From positions 1-32,671 of the forward strand of contig JAIOYR010000043.1 of the NCBI GenBank assembly GCA_021740995.1: a DNA stretch of 32,671 nucleotides, written 5' to 3'. The DNA comes from Taibaiella sp. Lineage in GTDB: Bacteria; Bacteroidota; Bacteroidia; Chitinophagales; Chitinophagaceae. Below are positions 7,345-15,049 of the stretch, piece by piece (position 1 is the stretch's first letter; each line of letters opens with the position of its first letter). The notes under the pieces are model-generated. The model saw nothing but the letters and a program-made list of their open reading frames with translations, did not search any database and was not told where the DNA came from. The position numbers and the translations under genes are program-made.

Positions 7345-8655
7345 TTATTTTAATTTGCCGAAAGTGCGCCAGTAGGTGTCCTTATCGGTAAGGTCCCAGA
7401 GTATGACGTCATATGCCAGCTGGTAAGACTGGAACACATTGAGCGTAATGAAAAAGGCGAGTACAAGGGCTGTGGTCGTTTTCAGCAGCACGCTTTTGCG
7501 CTCAAAAACAAACTGTACAAAAGCTGCCAGCGGTAGCGACATAATAGCCAGGCTTTCTAATAGCGCACGGCAGCCAAAACTGCCCCCATAAGACCAGAAG
7601 CACCAACTGAAAACGATATAAATGTTGAGTGTGATGTAGGCAAACAAAATAATGGCGACATGCCTGTTTTTCTGCCAAAGAGGGATGAGGCCCAATACGG
7701 CAAGCAATGCCACAGGCGTATAAAGAAACCAACCTTTGCGGTAGCTGAACAAGCCCTTGATAATTTCGGGCTTCAGGAAATCGAAGTATTCGCCTTGATA
7801 GGAGAAATGCAACCAGTTGCCTGACGTATATTTCAGATACCCGAAAAGCAATAAGCTGATTAGTGCGAAGAACCCTGCTGCTATAGCTATTGCAGGTATT
7901 CTGTTTCTGAAAAATAATAGCCGTTCGGTCAGGTTTTTGCCAGATAGATAAGGCCAGCATAATGGTATCATCGCTACCAGTATATTTGTAGGCCGCACTA
8001 TTAATATCAGCCCCAATAATGCTCCTATCCAAACTATATATTTCGATTTTCCCGTCCGGTACAGATTATCTGTATGATACATTAAAAAGGAGAAAAGAGT
8101 AAAGGAAAACGGGTGCGACATTCCAATATTGAAAACAGTATAGAAGTAGAGGTTGGTGCCAAACATAAGCAACAGCAATGTAATGGCAGTTGCCGTGTCG
8201 CTGAAGTAGCGGGCCATTAGTCTTCGCAGCACAAACAACCCGACTAGTACCCAGAACAGATAAGCGAATACTACACCTGCCATGTATGGCCGGCTGTAAC
8301 CATCTGCAGGGTATTCGTGGTCCAGAGTGCTACAATAAAAATGTGCTACCAGGAAAAACGGCAACTCAAAGAGGCAGGTGCCAATAGCATATTTGTTGAC
8401 CCACAAACCGCTAGCAGGCTGTGCAAACAAGCCATAGGTAGGGTATCCGTTATTTATATGATACTTCTCATGTATTTGCGGATAAAATTTAAGTTTCCCT
8501 AAATCCTGATAGATAATAGTAGCCGGCAGATAAAGATAGTACCCGGAGCTATCCATCTGTATCATATTTTCTGTTCTCCAGTTGCAGAGGTTGAAGGTGA
8601 TGTATAATAGTACTGCCGCAATGACAAGAAGAGAAGCGCCGGATTTACTTTTCAT
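7345..8655 (-). CDS. Multi-pass membrane protein, GT-C glycosyltransferase-like
   Basis: 436 residues with about ten hydrophobic segments. After the first membrane helix comes an acidic loop, MIQMDSSGYYLYLP, resembling the first periplasmic loop of GT-C (GT39/ArnT/PMT-like) transferases, where an Asp is catalytic. Other conserved-looking stretches are NKYAIGTCLFELPFF and RPTNILV. By family analogy it would move sugars from polyprenyl-phosphate donors at the membrane; donor and acceptor are unknown. It starts 13 bp beyond the paaC stop on the same strand, so it may be co-transcribed with paaABC, although nothing links it to phenylacetate. It is convergent with the polyprenyl synthase gene. Confidence 0.7.
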   Translation of the reverse strand: MKSKSGASLLVIAAVLLYITFNLCNWRTENMIQMDSSGYYLYLPATIIYQDLGKLKFYPQIHEKYHINNGYPTYGLFAQPASGLWVNKYAIGTCLFELPFFLVAHFYCSTLDHEYPADGYSRPYMAGVVFAYLFWVLVGLFVLRRLMARYFSDTATAITLLLLMFGTNLYFYTVFNIGMSHPFSFTLFSFLMYHTDNLYRTGKSKYIVWIGALLGLILIVRPTNILVAMIPLCWPYLSGKNLTERLLFFRNRIPAIAIAAGFFALISLLLFGYLKYTSGNWLHFSYQGEYFDFLKPEIIKGLFSYRKGWFLYTPVALLAVLGLIPLWQKNRHVAIILFAYITLNIYIVFSWCFWSYGGSFGCRALLESLAIMSLPLAAFVQFVFERKSVLLKTTTALVLAFFITLNVFQSYQLAYDVILWDLTDKDTYWRTFGKLK

Positions 8656-8668
8656 ACAATTGACATCA

Positions 8669-9481
8669 TTACCATTTCATGCCCGGGTAGGTGCGCTGCA
8701 TAAACTGCATTTCGGCAAGGATATATCCCAGATTGTCGGTATGCTTGCCGTCTTTGCCTCCGCTCTGCATCCACGTGGCAGCAGGTAGCGTTAGTCTGGC
8801 CTCATCCAGTATCGATTGCACTCTTTCCATCCACTTTGGTTTTAGCTCGTCAAGGTTTACTCCTCTGCCTTTTTGCACTGCATCTTTGTCTGCATCATTC
8901 ATCACAAACATTTCGCCGGTATACATCCACAGGTCGTTGATAGCCTGTTGCATGCGCTTGTGGCTTTCTTCGGTGCCGTCGCCCAGGCGCACCACCCATT
9001 CGCTGCTCCAGCGCAGGTGGTAGGTTATCTCTTTGAGCGATTTTGCAGCAACTGCTGCAAGAGTAGTATCGGAGCTGTTCTGCAGCTCACTGAAAAAGAA
9101 AAAATTGAACGTATCGTAATAAAAAGAACGGGCAACGGTATAAGCCCAGTCGCTATTGGGTTGCTCCAGCAGCAGTAGGTTTTTGAAATCCCAGCCATCT
9201 CTCAGGTATGCTACATCATCTTCATCAAGTGTTTCACCGGCGCTTACCATATTCTGTATGGCCACAGAGGAGAAGTAGTTCTTCTTTTCTTCTGTACCCA
9301 TAGCATTAAATTGCTCTGCTGCATACTGATACAGGCTCCGCGCTCTGCCCAGATGGTCCAGTGATGTATTGGTGAGGGCTATGTCCTGTTCCAGTATGGG
9401 GCCATGGCCGCACCACTCGCTCAGTCGGTGTCCTATTATCAGCGCATCATCTGCCAGCCGGAGGGTATATGCTAAGTTCAT
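8669..9481 (-). CDS. paaC: Phenylacetyl-CoA epoxidase subunit PaaC
   Basis: 270 residues. PaaC is the structural ferritin-like subunit that pairs with PaaA in the ring-1,2-epoxidase converting phenylacetyl-CoA to its epoxide in aerobic phenylacetate catabolism. Visible signs are the N-terminal LADDALIIGHRLSEWCGHGP, the ALTNTSLDHLGRAR helix, and LKEITYHLRWSSEWVVRLGDGT. It follows paaB by 35 bp on the same strand, as in known paa operons. Length and order both fit. Confidence 0.93.
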   Translation of the reverse strand: MNLAYTLRLADDALIIGHRLSEWCGHGPILEQDIALTNTSLDHLGRARSLYQYAAEQFNAMGTEEKKNYFSSVAIQNMVSAGETLDEDDVAYLRDGWDFKNLLLLEQPNSDWAYTVARSFYYDTFNFFFFSELQNSSDTTLAAVAAKSLKEITYHLRWSSEWVVRLGDGTEESHKRMQQAINDLWMYTGEMFVMNDADKDAVQKGRGVNLDELKPKWMERVQSILDEARLTLPAATWMQSGGKDGKHTDNLGYILAEMQFMQRTYPGMKW

Positions 9482-9516
9482 TTTATAATGGAATTTGTAA
9501 TTGGGAATTTGGGGAA

Positions 9517-9876
9517 CTACATATACTTCACTTCGTCTGGCAGATCATAGAAAGTGGGATGGCGATAAATCTTATCACTTGCCGGGTCATACATAGACTC
9601 TGACTGGCCCGGGTCAGATGCCTGTATATGTTTGCTCTCTACCACCCATATACTCACACCCTCCATGCGGCGGGTATAGACATCGCGTGCATTCTCAATA
9701 GCCATTTGTGCATCAGGTGCATGCAGGCTGCCGGCATGCTTGTGGTCCAGACCAGCCTTGCTCCGAATAAATACTTCCCACAAGGGCCATTCGTTCTTAA
9801 TGATGTTCAGTTTATCGTTGGTCATGATATTACTATTCCCGTTATTGCTGTTTGTGTAGTTTTGTTGTGTTTCCAT
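9517..9876 (-). CDS. paaB: Phenylacetyl-CoA epoxidase subunit PaaB
   Basis: PaaB is a small subunit that bridges PaaAC heterodimers in the epoxidase. The core shows WPLWEVFIRSKAGLDHKHAGS, NARDVYTRRMEGVSIWVV and IYRHPTFYDLPD, closely following the family. Two starts are possible: ATG at 9876 gives 119 residues with an Asn-rich leader (YTNSNNGNSN), while ATG at 9825 gives 102 residues, nearer the usual length of about 95. The second looks more natural, but no ribosome-binding signal decides. It lies between paaA (91 bp upstream) and paaC. Confidence 0.93.
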   Translation of the reverse strand: METQQNYTNSNNGNSNIMTNDKLNIIKNEWPLWEVFIRSKAGLDHKHAGSLHAPDAQMAIENARDVYTRRMEGVSIWVVESKHIQASDPGQSESMYDPASDKIYRHPTFYDLPDEVKYM

Positions 9877-9967
9877 ATCGATACAAGACGCAACCAGCCC
9901 TCTGTTTTCGAGTCAGTGAGGATTTTTCAAGTCGCGATATTGGTCTCTCCGATAGGCCCGATACCGT

Positions 9968-10918
9968 TTAAGCTGCCTTTACCGCTGCAGTTCTTGCTTT
10001 GCGTTTCTCAGCATGCGCCATTGCCGCATCGCGCACCCACTTGCCTTCGTCCCAGGCGTTGCGGCGGGCATCAAGCCTTTGCTTGTTGCAGGGGCCATTG
10101 CCTTTTACCACATTCCAGAATTCTTCCCAGTTTATCTGTCCGTAATCGTAGTGGCCGCGTGCTTCGTTCCACTTTATGTCTTTGTCGGGCATTTCCAGAC
10201 CCAGCACTTTAGTTTGTTCTACTGTTACGTCTACAAATTTCTGTCGCAGCTCATCGTTAGTAAAACGCTTTATTTTCCAGCGAACGCTCTGCTCGGTGTT
10301 TGGGCTTTCGGCATCCGGCGGACCAAACATCATTATAGATGGCCACCACCAGCGGTTGAATGCATCCTGCGCCATCTTCTTCTGTATTTCTGTACCCTTG
10401 GCAAGAGTTAGCATTATCTCAAATCCCTGACGCTGGTGAAAGCTCTCTTCTTTGCATACACGTACCATAGCTCTGGCGTAAGGGCCATAAGACGTGCGGC
10501 ATAGCGGTACCTGATTCATAATAGCGGCACCATCTACCAGCCAGCCTATAGCACCCATATCTGCCCATGTAAGGGTGGGGTAGTTGAAAATGGAAGAGTA
10601 TTTTGCTTTGCCGCTATGCAGCTGGTTATACATTTCGTCGCGGGTGATACCCAGTGTTTCTGCAGCACTGTAGAGGTATAGACCATGCCCGGCCTCGTCC
10701 TGCACTTTTGCCAGCAATACTGCCTTGCGACGTAGCGATGGAGCGCGGGTTATCCAGTTGCCCTCTGGCAGCATACCCACTATTTCGCTGTGAGCGTGCT
10801 GCGATATCTGTCTGATGAGTGTTTTCCGGTAGTCATCTGGCATCCAGTCTTTAGGCTCTATGGTTATATCCCGGTCTATAAGACTATCAAAATGTTCCTG
10901 AAAAGAGTGTACTGCCAT
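9968..10918 (-). CDS. paaA: Phenylacetyl-CoA epoxidase catalytic subunit PaaA
   Basis: 316 residues; the di-iron oxygenase subunit. Carboxylate/His ligand motifs are visible in order: [11 protein letters not shown] (Glu about 45), KVQDEAGHG (Glu about 75, His about 78) and [11 protein letters not shown] (Glu about 157/158, His about 161). The enzyme adds one O2-derived oxygen to the ring of phenylacetyl-CoA. ATG at 10918 is chosen over an upstream TTG at 10936, because [11 protein letters not shown] aligns with family N-termini and a -7 element lies 22 bp upstream. It is first in paaABC. No reductase (paaE) is in the window, and paaD is about 22 kb away. Confidence 0.95.
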   Translation of the reverse strand: MAVHSFQEHFDSLIDRDITIEPKDWMPDDYRKTLIRQISQHAHSEIVGMLPEGNWITRAPSLRRKAVLLAKVQDEAGHGLYLYSAAETLGITRDEMYNQLHSGKAKYSSIFNYPTLTWADMGAIGWLVDGAAIMNQVPLCRTSYGPYARAMVRVCKEESFHQRQGFEIMLTLAKGTEIQKKMAQDAFNRWWWPSIMMFGPPDAESPNTEQSVRWKIKRFTNDELRQKFVDVTVEQTKVLGLEMPDKDIKWNEARGHYDYGQINWEEFWNVVKGNGPCNKQRLDARRNAWDEGKWVRDAAMAHAEKRKARTAAVKAA

Positions 10919-10939
10919 GTATGTTGTAATTTTCAACTA

Positions 10940-10947
10940 CAAATATA
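10940..10947 (-). promoter_or_regulatory. -7 element of the paaABC operon (TATATTTG)
   Basis: On the minus strand TATATTTG is a perfect TAnnTTTG match, 22 bp before the paaA ATG. I see no convincing -33 TTTG at the proper distance, so the promoter may need an activator; that is inference. No PaaR/PaaX-type operator was recognised. Confidence 0.5.
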
Positions 10948-11146
10948 CGGTATTCCTTGTACTGAGATAATAGATACCTCTTATTTATGTATCACAGACT
11001 CAATAATCAGTTTTTTATATTGGTAGTTATGGAATTTTTCGCTTTTGGCGTCTTTACTGAATGATTGCTGTTCATGTTTTTAATTTGCATTAAATTTTGA
11101 ATAGCAAGCGAAGCAATATTTGTGAAAAACAAGCTACTAAAGAACA

Positions 11147-11719
11147 TTGCCCGGAAACACCCTACATACCAACCTCACCGACGAAGAACTGCTGACGGCA
11201 TACCGCAGCAGCCGCGATAACCACTGGCTGGGGGTACTGCTGCAGCGATACACAGCCCTGCTGCTGGGTGTGGCACTCAAATACCTGAAAGACAGAGCAA
11301 TGGCCGAAGATGCAGTGCAGCATGTGTTTGAAACCACGCTCACTCACCTGCCGGCAGAGCCTGTACTTAACTTTAAAGGGTGGCTATACATACTGATGCG
11401 CAACCATTGCCTGCAGCAGTTGCGCAGCAAAACCTATATGGCTGATGACTCTGTAATAGCCACTATGCCCGAGCAAATAGCTGACACTGATGAGCGGCAA
11501 TGGCAGGAGCATACGCTGGAGCAGATGAATGAAGCATTACTGCAACTGAACGACGAGCAACGCATAACAATTACTATGTTTTACCTGCAAAAATGCAGTT
11601 ATGAGCAAATAACTGACCGCACAGGTTATACCTTTATGCAGGTGAAGAGTTATATCCAAAACGGCAAACGCAATCTGAAAACAATAATTACCCAAAAACT
11701 CCGTGCAACACGGCAATGA
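11147..11719 (+). CDS. ECF-type RNA polymerase sigma factor
   Basis: 190 residues. Region 2 covers about 25-75 (LLQRYTALLLGVALKYLKDRAMAEDAVQHVF) and region 4 covers about 130-180 (LNDEQRITITMFY then CSYEQITDRTGYTFMQVKSYIQNGKRNLK, a helix-turn-helix). It would direct RNA polymerase to a dedicated promoter set. The start must be TTG at 11147: an in-frame TAA at 11138-11140 leaves only two intervening codons, and no ATG occurs before region 2. Its stop overlaps the next gene by 4 bp (ATGA), implying translational coupling with a candidate anti-sigma protein. Upstream, AATATTTG (11115-11122) is one mismatch from the -7 consensus. Confidence 0.88.
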   Translation: MPGNTLHTNLTDEELLTAYRSSRDNHWLGVLLQRYTALLLGVALKYLKDRAMAEDAVQHVFETTLTHLPAEPVLNFKGWLYILMRNHCLQQLRSKTYMADDSVIATMPEQIADTDERQWQEHTLEQMNEALLQLNDEQRITITMFYLQKCSYEQITDRTGYTFMQVKSYIQNGKRNLKTIITQKLRATRQ

Positions 11720-12072
11720 ACAAAGACAATAACATATCGCCCATTGGCTCCGGAAAAGGGAATGCAGACAGCCTGAAAGAGGAAAAGCTACTTGCCTACC
11801 TGGAGGGTAAATTGCCGCCGGAAGAACAGCATGAGGTGGAAACATGGCTGGCAGATGAGGGCATGGAAAGTGATGCCGTAGATGGGCTGCAGGAGCTGGC
11901 AAATGTGGAGCGAACACAATCTATAAACAGCCTGAACAACAGGCTTCGCAAAACCGTTGGCCGCAAGACACGAAAGACGCGGAAGCTGAAAACGGATGTA
12001 AACCTGCTGGCGGCAGTATTGATAATTTTACTGATTATAGTCGTGGCCTACTGTGTAATCAGATACCTGTAG
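11716..12072 (+). CDS. Tail-anchored anti-sigma-like membrane protein
   Basis: 118 residues. The N-terminal part (about 22-60: KLLAYLEGKLPPEEQHEVETWLADE) resembles the sigma-binding helical region of ECF anti-sigma factors. A basic stretch (GRKTRKTRKLK) precedes one hydrophobic helix (about 94-115), and the chain ends three residues later, so there is no periplasmic sensor domain. Cys/His zinc ligands of the ZAS type are absent. Overlap with the sigma gene and co-orientation support a partner role, which is inferred. How it would be released is not evident. Confidence 0.65.
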   Translation: MNKDNNISPIGSGKGNADSLKEEKLLAYLEGKLPPEEQHEVETWLADEGMESDAVDGLQELANVERTQSINSLNNRLRKTVGRKTRKTRKLKTDVNLLAAVLIILLIIVVAYCVIRYL

Positions 12073-12140
12073 TAATTATCTCCTCCTTTGGCGTGATTCT
12101 GATGTCGTTTTGAGTCATCTTGCAGCTATTATATCACTCA

Positions 12141-12158
12141 CAATCAAACAGTTGATTG
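12141..12158. repeat. Short perfect inverted repeat upstream of the PAS gene
   Basis: CAATCAA (12141-12147) and TTGATTG (12152-12158) form a 7-bp inverted repeat around ACAG, about 70 bp before the PAS start. With no T-run after it, it looks more like a protein-binding palindrome than a terminator. It could be chance. Confidence 0.3.
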
Positions 12159-12226
12159 AGCTCTGCTCACTTACTGTTTGTGTGCAATATTACTTAACTT
12201 CACTTTTCATTTTACCCCACATCTCT

Positions 12227-12661
12227 ATGAAAAGTAGCGAAAATACTGAAGAAGCGAATTTTGGTGACGAACATAATTTGCGTGCGTTAATAAAGCATAT
12301 AGAAGACCCAATATGGCTAATCGATGCCCGGTCCACTATTCTGGAATGTAATGCAGGTTTTCGCCAGTGGGTAAGTTGTTTCATAAATGCCGAATTTGGC
12401 GAGGGTGATAATGTTTTATACAATGGACAAAACACAAATTACTACAACAAATTTTAGATGTGCTACAAGCTTGCTTTTATAGAGTCGCACAAAATACGCG
12501 GACCAGTAGCCACTATCTTAGGGCTGGAGCAATTTTATAACTATAATGACCCGGCAGACCCTGTAAACAGGGAAATGATGGAAGGCATAAAACTGGTAAG
12601 CCACGAGCTGGATGACAAAATTAGGGAAGTGGTTAGGTTGACCAATGCAATAAATGACTAA
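12227..12661 (+). pseudogene. PAS/histidine-kinase-type signalling gene interrupted by in-frame TAG
   Basis: The first part (from ATG 12227) encodes a PAS-like segment (NLRALIKHIEDPIWLIDARSTI, then ILECNAGFRQWV). It ends at TAG 12455-12457. Directly after, in the same frame, ATG 12458 opens a 67-codon piece carrying an H-box-like segment (FIESHKIRGPVATILGL) and a following helix (ELDDKIREVVRLTNAIND), as in Bacteroidota histidine-kinase dimerisation domains. No HATPase domain follows. The distance from the PAS end to the H-box is only about 15 residues, suggesting an internal deletion as well as a nonsense codon. I read it as a decayed kinase. Two separately translated short proteins remain possible because TAG abuts ATG. 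Confidence 0.6.
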
Positions 12662-12673
12662 CCACATTTTTCA

Positions 12674-13753
12674 TTAGCGCACTATCTTTAGGTAGGCTGC
12701 AGCGCCACCGGAAGACAGGCGTGCCAGATAGTTGCCATGCGGCAGCAGGCTTATATCTAATTGTCTTTTGTTTACTGCATTTCCTACTACTTTTCCCTGT
12801 ATATTGTAGAGTGTAATATAGAGGTCTTCATTCCAGCTATTGGGTATCTCAAACCTCACCCAGCCATCAGTCGCGGGATTGGGGTAAGCAAATACATCGG
12901 CATCGTCAAGGGTTAAATTGCGTACTCTGGTATTTAGTTCTGGTCTGTATATGTCGCGATATTTTACGCCGGTAACTAACTCAAAGCCGCCAAGCGACAT
13001 GGTAGTAACCCACAGTGCCGGATAATGTTCCCCGTTTACCAGCCATTTGTATTCCACAGTTGTGCGGGGTATGCCAAAGGAAAGTGAGTCGAACGAAATG
13101 GAGTCAACTTCAGTAATCTCGGACCGTACTCTAATACAGGCTTTAGGCGTAGTGATGAATGGCGTAGTGATAGTGCCCCAGCCATCTACACGGGTTTTTC
13201 GATAACCTTTCTGTGTGATACCACCCAGACCGGGCGCGCCTATTTTTAGGTGAAAATCGGAACTGTCGTTGTCGTCGTAGTTGAGCGGGAACATATATAT
13301 TGTATCGGGTATTGTGTAGACGCTGCCCACAGGGAAGCCGGCAATGGTAGCGCCAAATGCCTCGGCAGCATAGCAGGAAGGGTTATTCATTTTGCTGTAA
13401 AAGGTATATAGATCGCTGATAGTAATGCCTGCGGCGATAAATCCTATTCCCGGAATGCTGTCTGCAATTTTATATCCATAACAAGATGGGTTGGGGATAG
13501 TAAAGGCAAATAAAGGGTTGACCTGAGATGGTTTTTTGTAATTATCAATACCCTGAGATATGGGGGTAGGGTTGTAGTTCCAGCTCATATTCTCGCCGCT
13601 GTCTGCTGCATATGCCATAGCATTGAGTATGCCGGCGCTACTATACCGCAATGTGTCGCCCGGAAGAGGCATATCGATGGCGGTGATAGTGATTTGAGCT
13701 TGGGAAATGAGACTTAAAAACAGGCTCATGAAAAATATAAACGAACGGGCCAT
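12674..13753 (-). CDS. T9SS-secreted protein with C-terminal Por sorting domain
   Basis: 359 residues from ATG 13753. A signal peptide (SFIFFMSLFLSLISQAQ) is followed by a region of about 260 residues, rich in Asp, Ser and Pro, that I do not recognise. It ends in a type A sorting domain of about 75 residues (FAYPNPATDGWVRFEIP, YITLYNIQGKVV, LPHGNYLARL, KIVR), which routes cargo through the type IX system to the cell surface. The start is chosen because the signal peptide begins there and TACATTTG sits 18 bp upstream; a longer frame to 13840 adds Cys- and His-containing residues unlike a signal. It is convergent, 12 bp from the interrupted PAS gene. Passenger function is unknown. Confidence 0.82.
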   Translation of the reverse strand: MARSFIFFMSLFLSLISQAQITITAIDMPLPGDTLRYSSAGILNAMAYAADSGENMSWNYNPTPISQGIDNYKKPSQVNPLFAFTIPNPSCYGYKIADSIPGIGFIAAGITISDLYTFYSKMNNPSCYAAEAFGATIAGFPVGSVYTIPDTIYMFPLNYDDNDSSDFHLKIGAPGLGGITQKGYRKTRVDGWGTITTPFITTPKACIRVRSEITEVDSISFDSLSFGIPRTTVEYKWLVNGEHYPALWVTTMSLGGFELVTGVKYRDIYRPELNTRVRNLTLDDADVFAYPNPATDGWVRFEIPNSWNEDLYITLYNIQGKVVGNAVNKRQLDISLLPHGNYLARLSSGGAAAYLKIVR

Positions 13754-13770
13754 AGCTGACGTTTTTATTA

Positions 13771-13778
13771 CAAATGTA
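13771..13778 (-). promoter_or_regulatory. -7 element (TACATTTG) of the T9SS cargo gene
   Basis: Perfect TAnnTTTG on the minus strand, 18 bp before the ATG at 13753. No clear -33 box. Confidence 0.5.
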
Positions 13779-13957
13779 CAATTGTTATGGCTTATGAATG
13801 GACATAATCTGCAGGTTTCTTGATATGTATATGAAAACACAATTGCAATGCTTTAATTCATATTTCGGTTGTACAAGCTATCTAAACTATTTTTTTTAAC
13901 TTGCCTCGCTGTGCTGATAAAAATGCACTATTCTATTTTTTGAAAATATTTTATGAA

Positions 13958-15019
13958 ATGATGGACCATGTTGCGGGTAAAAAATCTAATGAAAGAATAG
14001 TTATTCTGGATGTTTTGCGTGGCATTGCCGCATTGAGTGTTGTCATATATCACCTTAGTGCCAAATCGAAATCAGTAACATTCGTATATGGTACTACCGG
14101 TGTAGATCTCTTTTTTATTATTAGTGGTTTTGTAATACTGATGACTCTTGAAAAAACAAAAAAAGGTATAGATTTTATTACAGGAAGATTTTCAAGGTTG
14201 TACCCTACCTATTGGACAGCTGTAATTTTTACCTTCACTTTACAGGCAATCACGTACAAATTTTATTTTCATCAAGCTATTTCGAATGAAAAATGGATTC
14301 AAGGGTTGGTGAATCTAACTATGTTTCAAACATATTTTGGCATTCACGACCTCGATGGTCCTTACTGGACATTGATACTCGAAATGTCTTTTTACATATT
14401 TATGTATGTTTTGTTTGTAACAAAACAACTAAATAATATCATAAATATATCATTAATAATGATGGTTCTGGCTTTTGTCATGCGCTATTCCGGCTACATG
14501 CCATTTGCAAAAATCTGGTCTGTCATTTGTTATTGGCTTCCTTTTCTGAGCTATTTGCCCTTGTTTATTTCCGGTATAATGTTTTATAATACATGGAAGG
14601 GAAATAGAAGCAGGAAAGTATATTTTATAGTATTTATTTCATTTGTGTATCAGGCGATGGGATATACTACAAGAGACATTGCGGTGTTGGGTATTAGCCA
14701 ACCTGAATACGTAGGTTTATTGGTACTTTATTTTAGTTTGTTTTTTTTATTTGTAAATGACAAGCTCAATTGGATTGCGTTCAAACCGCTTAAGTTTTTG
14801 GGCACGATATCTTATGCACTATACGTATGTCATGGTTTTTTTAGCAATGGAGTTATGATACCCTTTCTGAATAATATATTGCACCTGAATTTTTGGGTTG
14901 CATTTTCTATAACTTTTATAATGGTGCTGGCAATTGCTTCTGCTATTACGTTTTGGATTGAGATACCCGCCAGAAAAAAACTAAGAACGCTTCTTTCATC
15001 AGCATTTTCAAAAAACTAA
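13958..15019 (+). CDS. Acyltransferase-3 (OafA/YrhL-like) membrane protein
   Basis: 353 residues and about ten membrane helices. The N-terminal ILDVLRGIAALSVVIYHL carries the conserved Arg and His of acyltransferase family 3, followed by GVDLFFIISGFV and the GRFSRLYPTYW loop. Members O-acetylate or otherwise acylate sugars of O-antigen, capsule or other glycans from the inner membrane. ATG at 13958 (or 13961) is preferred over TTG at 13901, which would add residues outside the family. The gene is strikingly AT-rich: 14401-14460 has 9 G/C in 60 bases, against about half G/C in neighbours. This suggests recent acquisition, as is common for surface-polysaccharide modification genes. No mobile element is seen beside it. 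Confidence 0.9.
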   Translation: MMDHVAGKKSNERIVILDVLRGIAALSVVIYHLSAKSKSVTFVYGTTGVDLFFIISGFVILMTLEKTKKGIDFITGRFSRLYPTYWTAVIFTFTLQAITYKFYFHQAISNEKWIQGLVNLTMFQTYFGIHDLDGPYWTLILEMSFYIFMYVLFVTKQLNNIINISLIMMVLAFVMRYSGYMPFAKIWSVICYWLPFLSYLPLFISGIMFYNTWKGNRSRKVYFIVFISFVYQAMGYTTRDIAVLGISQPEYVGLLVLYFSLFFLFVNDKLNWIAFKPLKFLGTISYALYVCHGFFSNGVMIPFLNNILHLNFWVAFSITFIMVLAIASAITFWIEIPARKKLRTLLSSAFSKN

Positions 15020-15049
15020 ATATCATAGTTCCGTAGTTTTATTGATACC

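Noticed and set aside
12455-12457. TAG read through as a recoded amino acid (pyrrolysine)
   Set aside because: No pyrrolysine machinery is seen or expected in Bacteroidota, and the short PAS-to-H-box distance suggests additional damage.
13890-15030. Insertion sequence or genomic island carrying the AT-rich acyltransferase
   Set aside because: No transposase, integrase, terminal inverted repeats or target duplications could be found around it.
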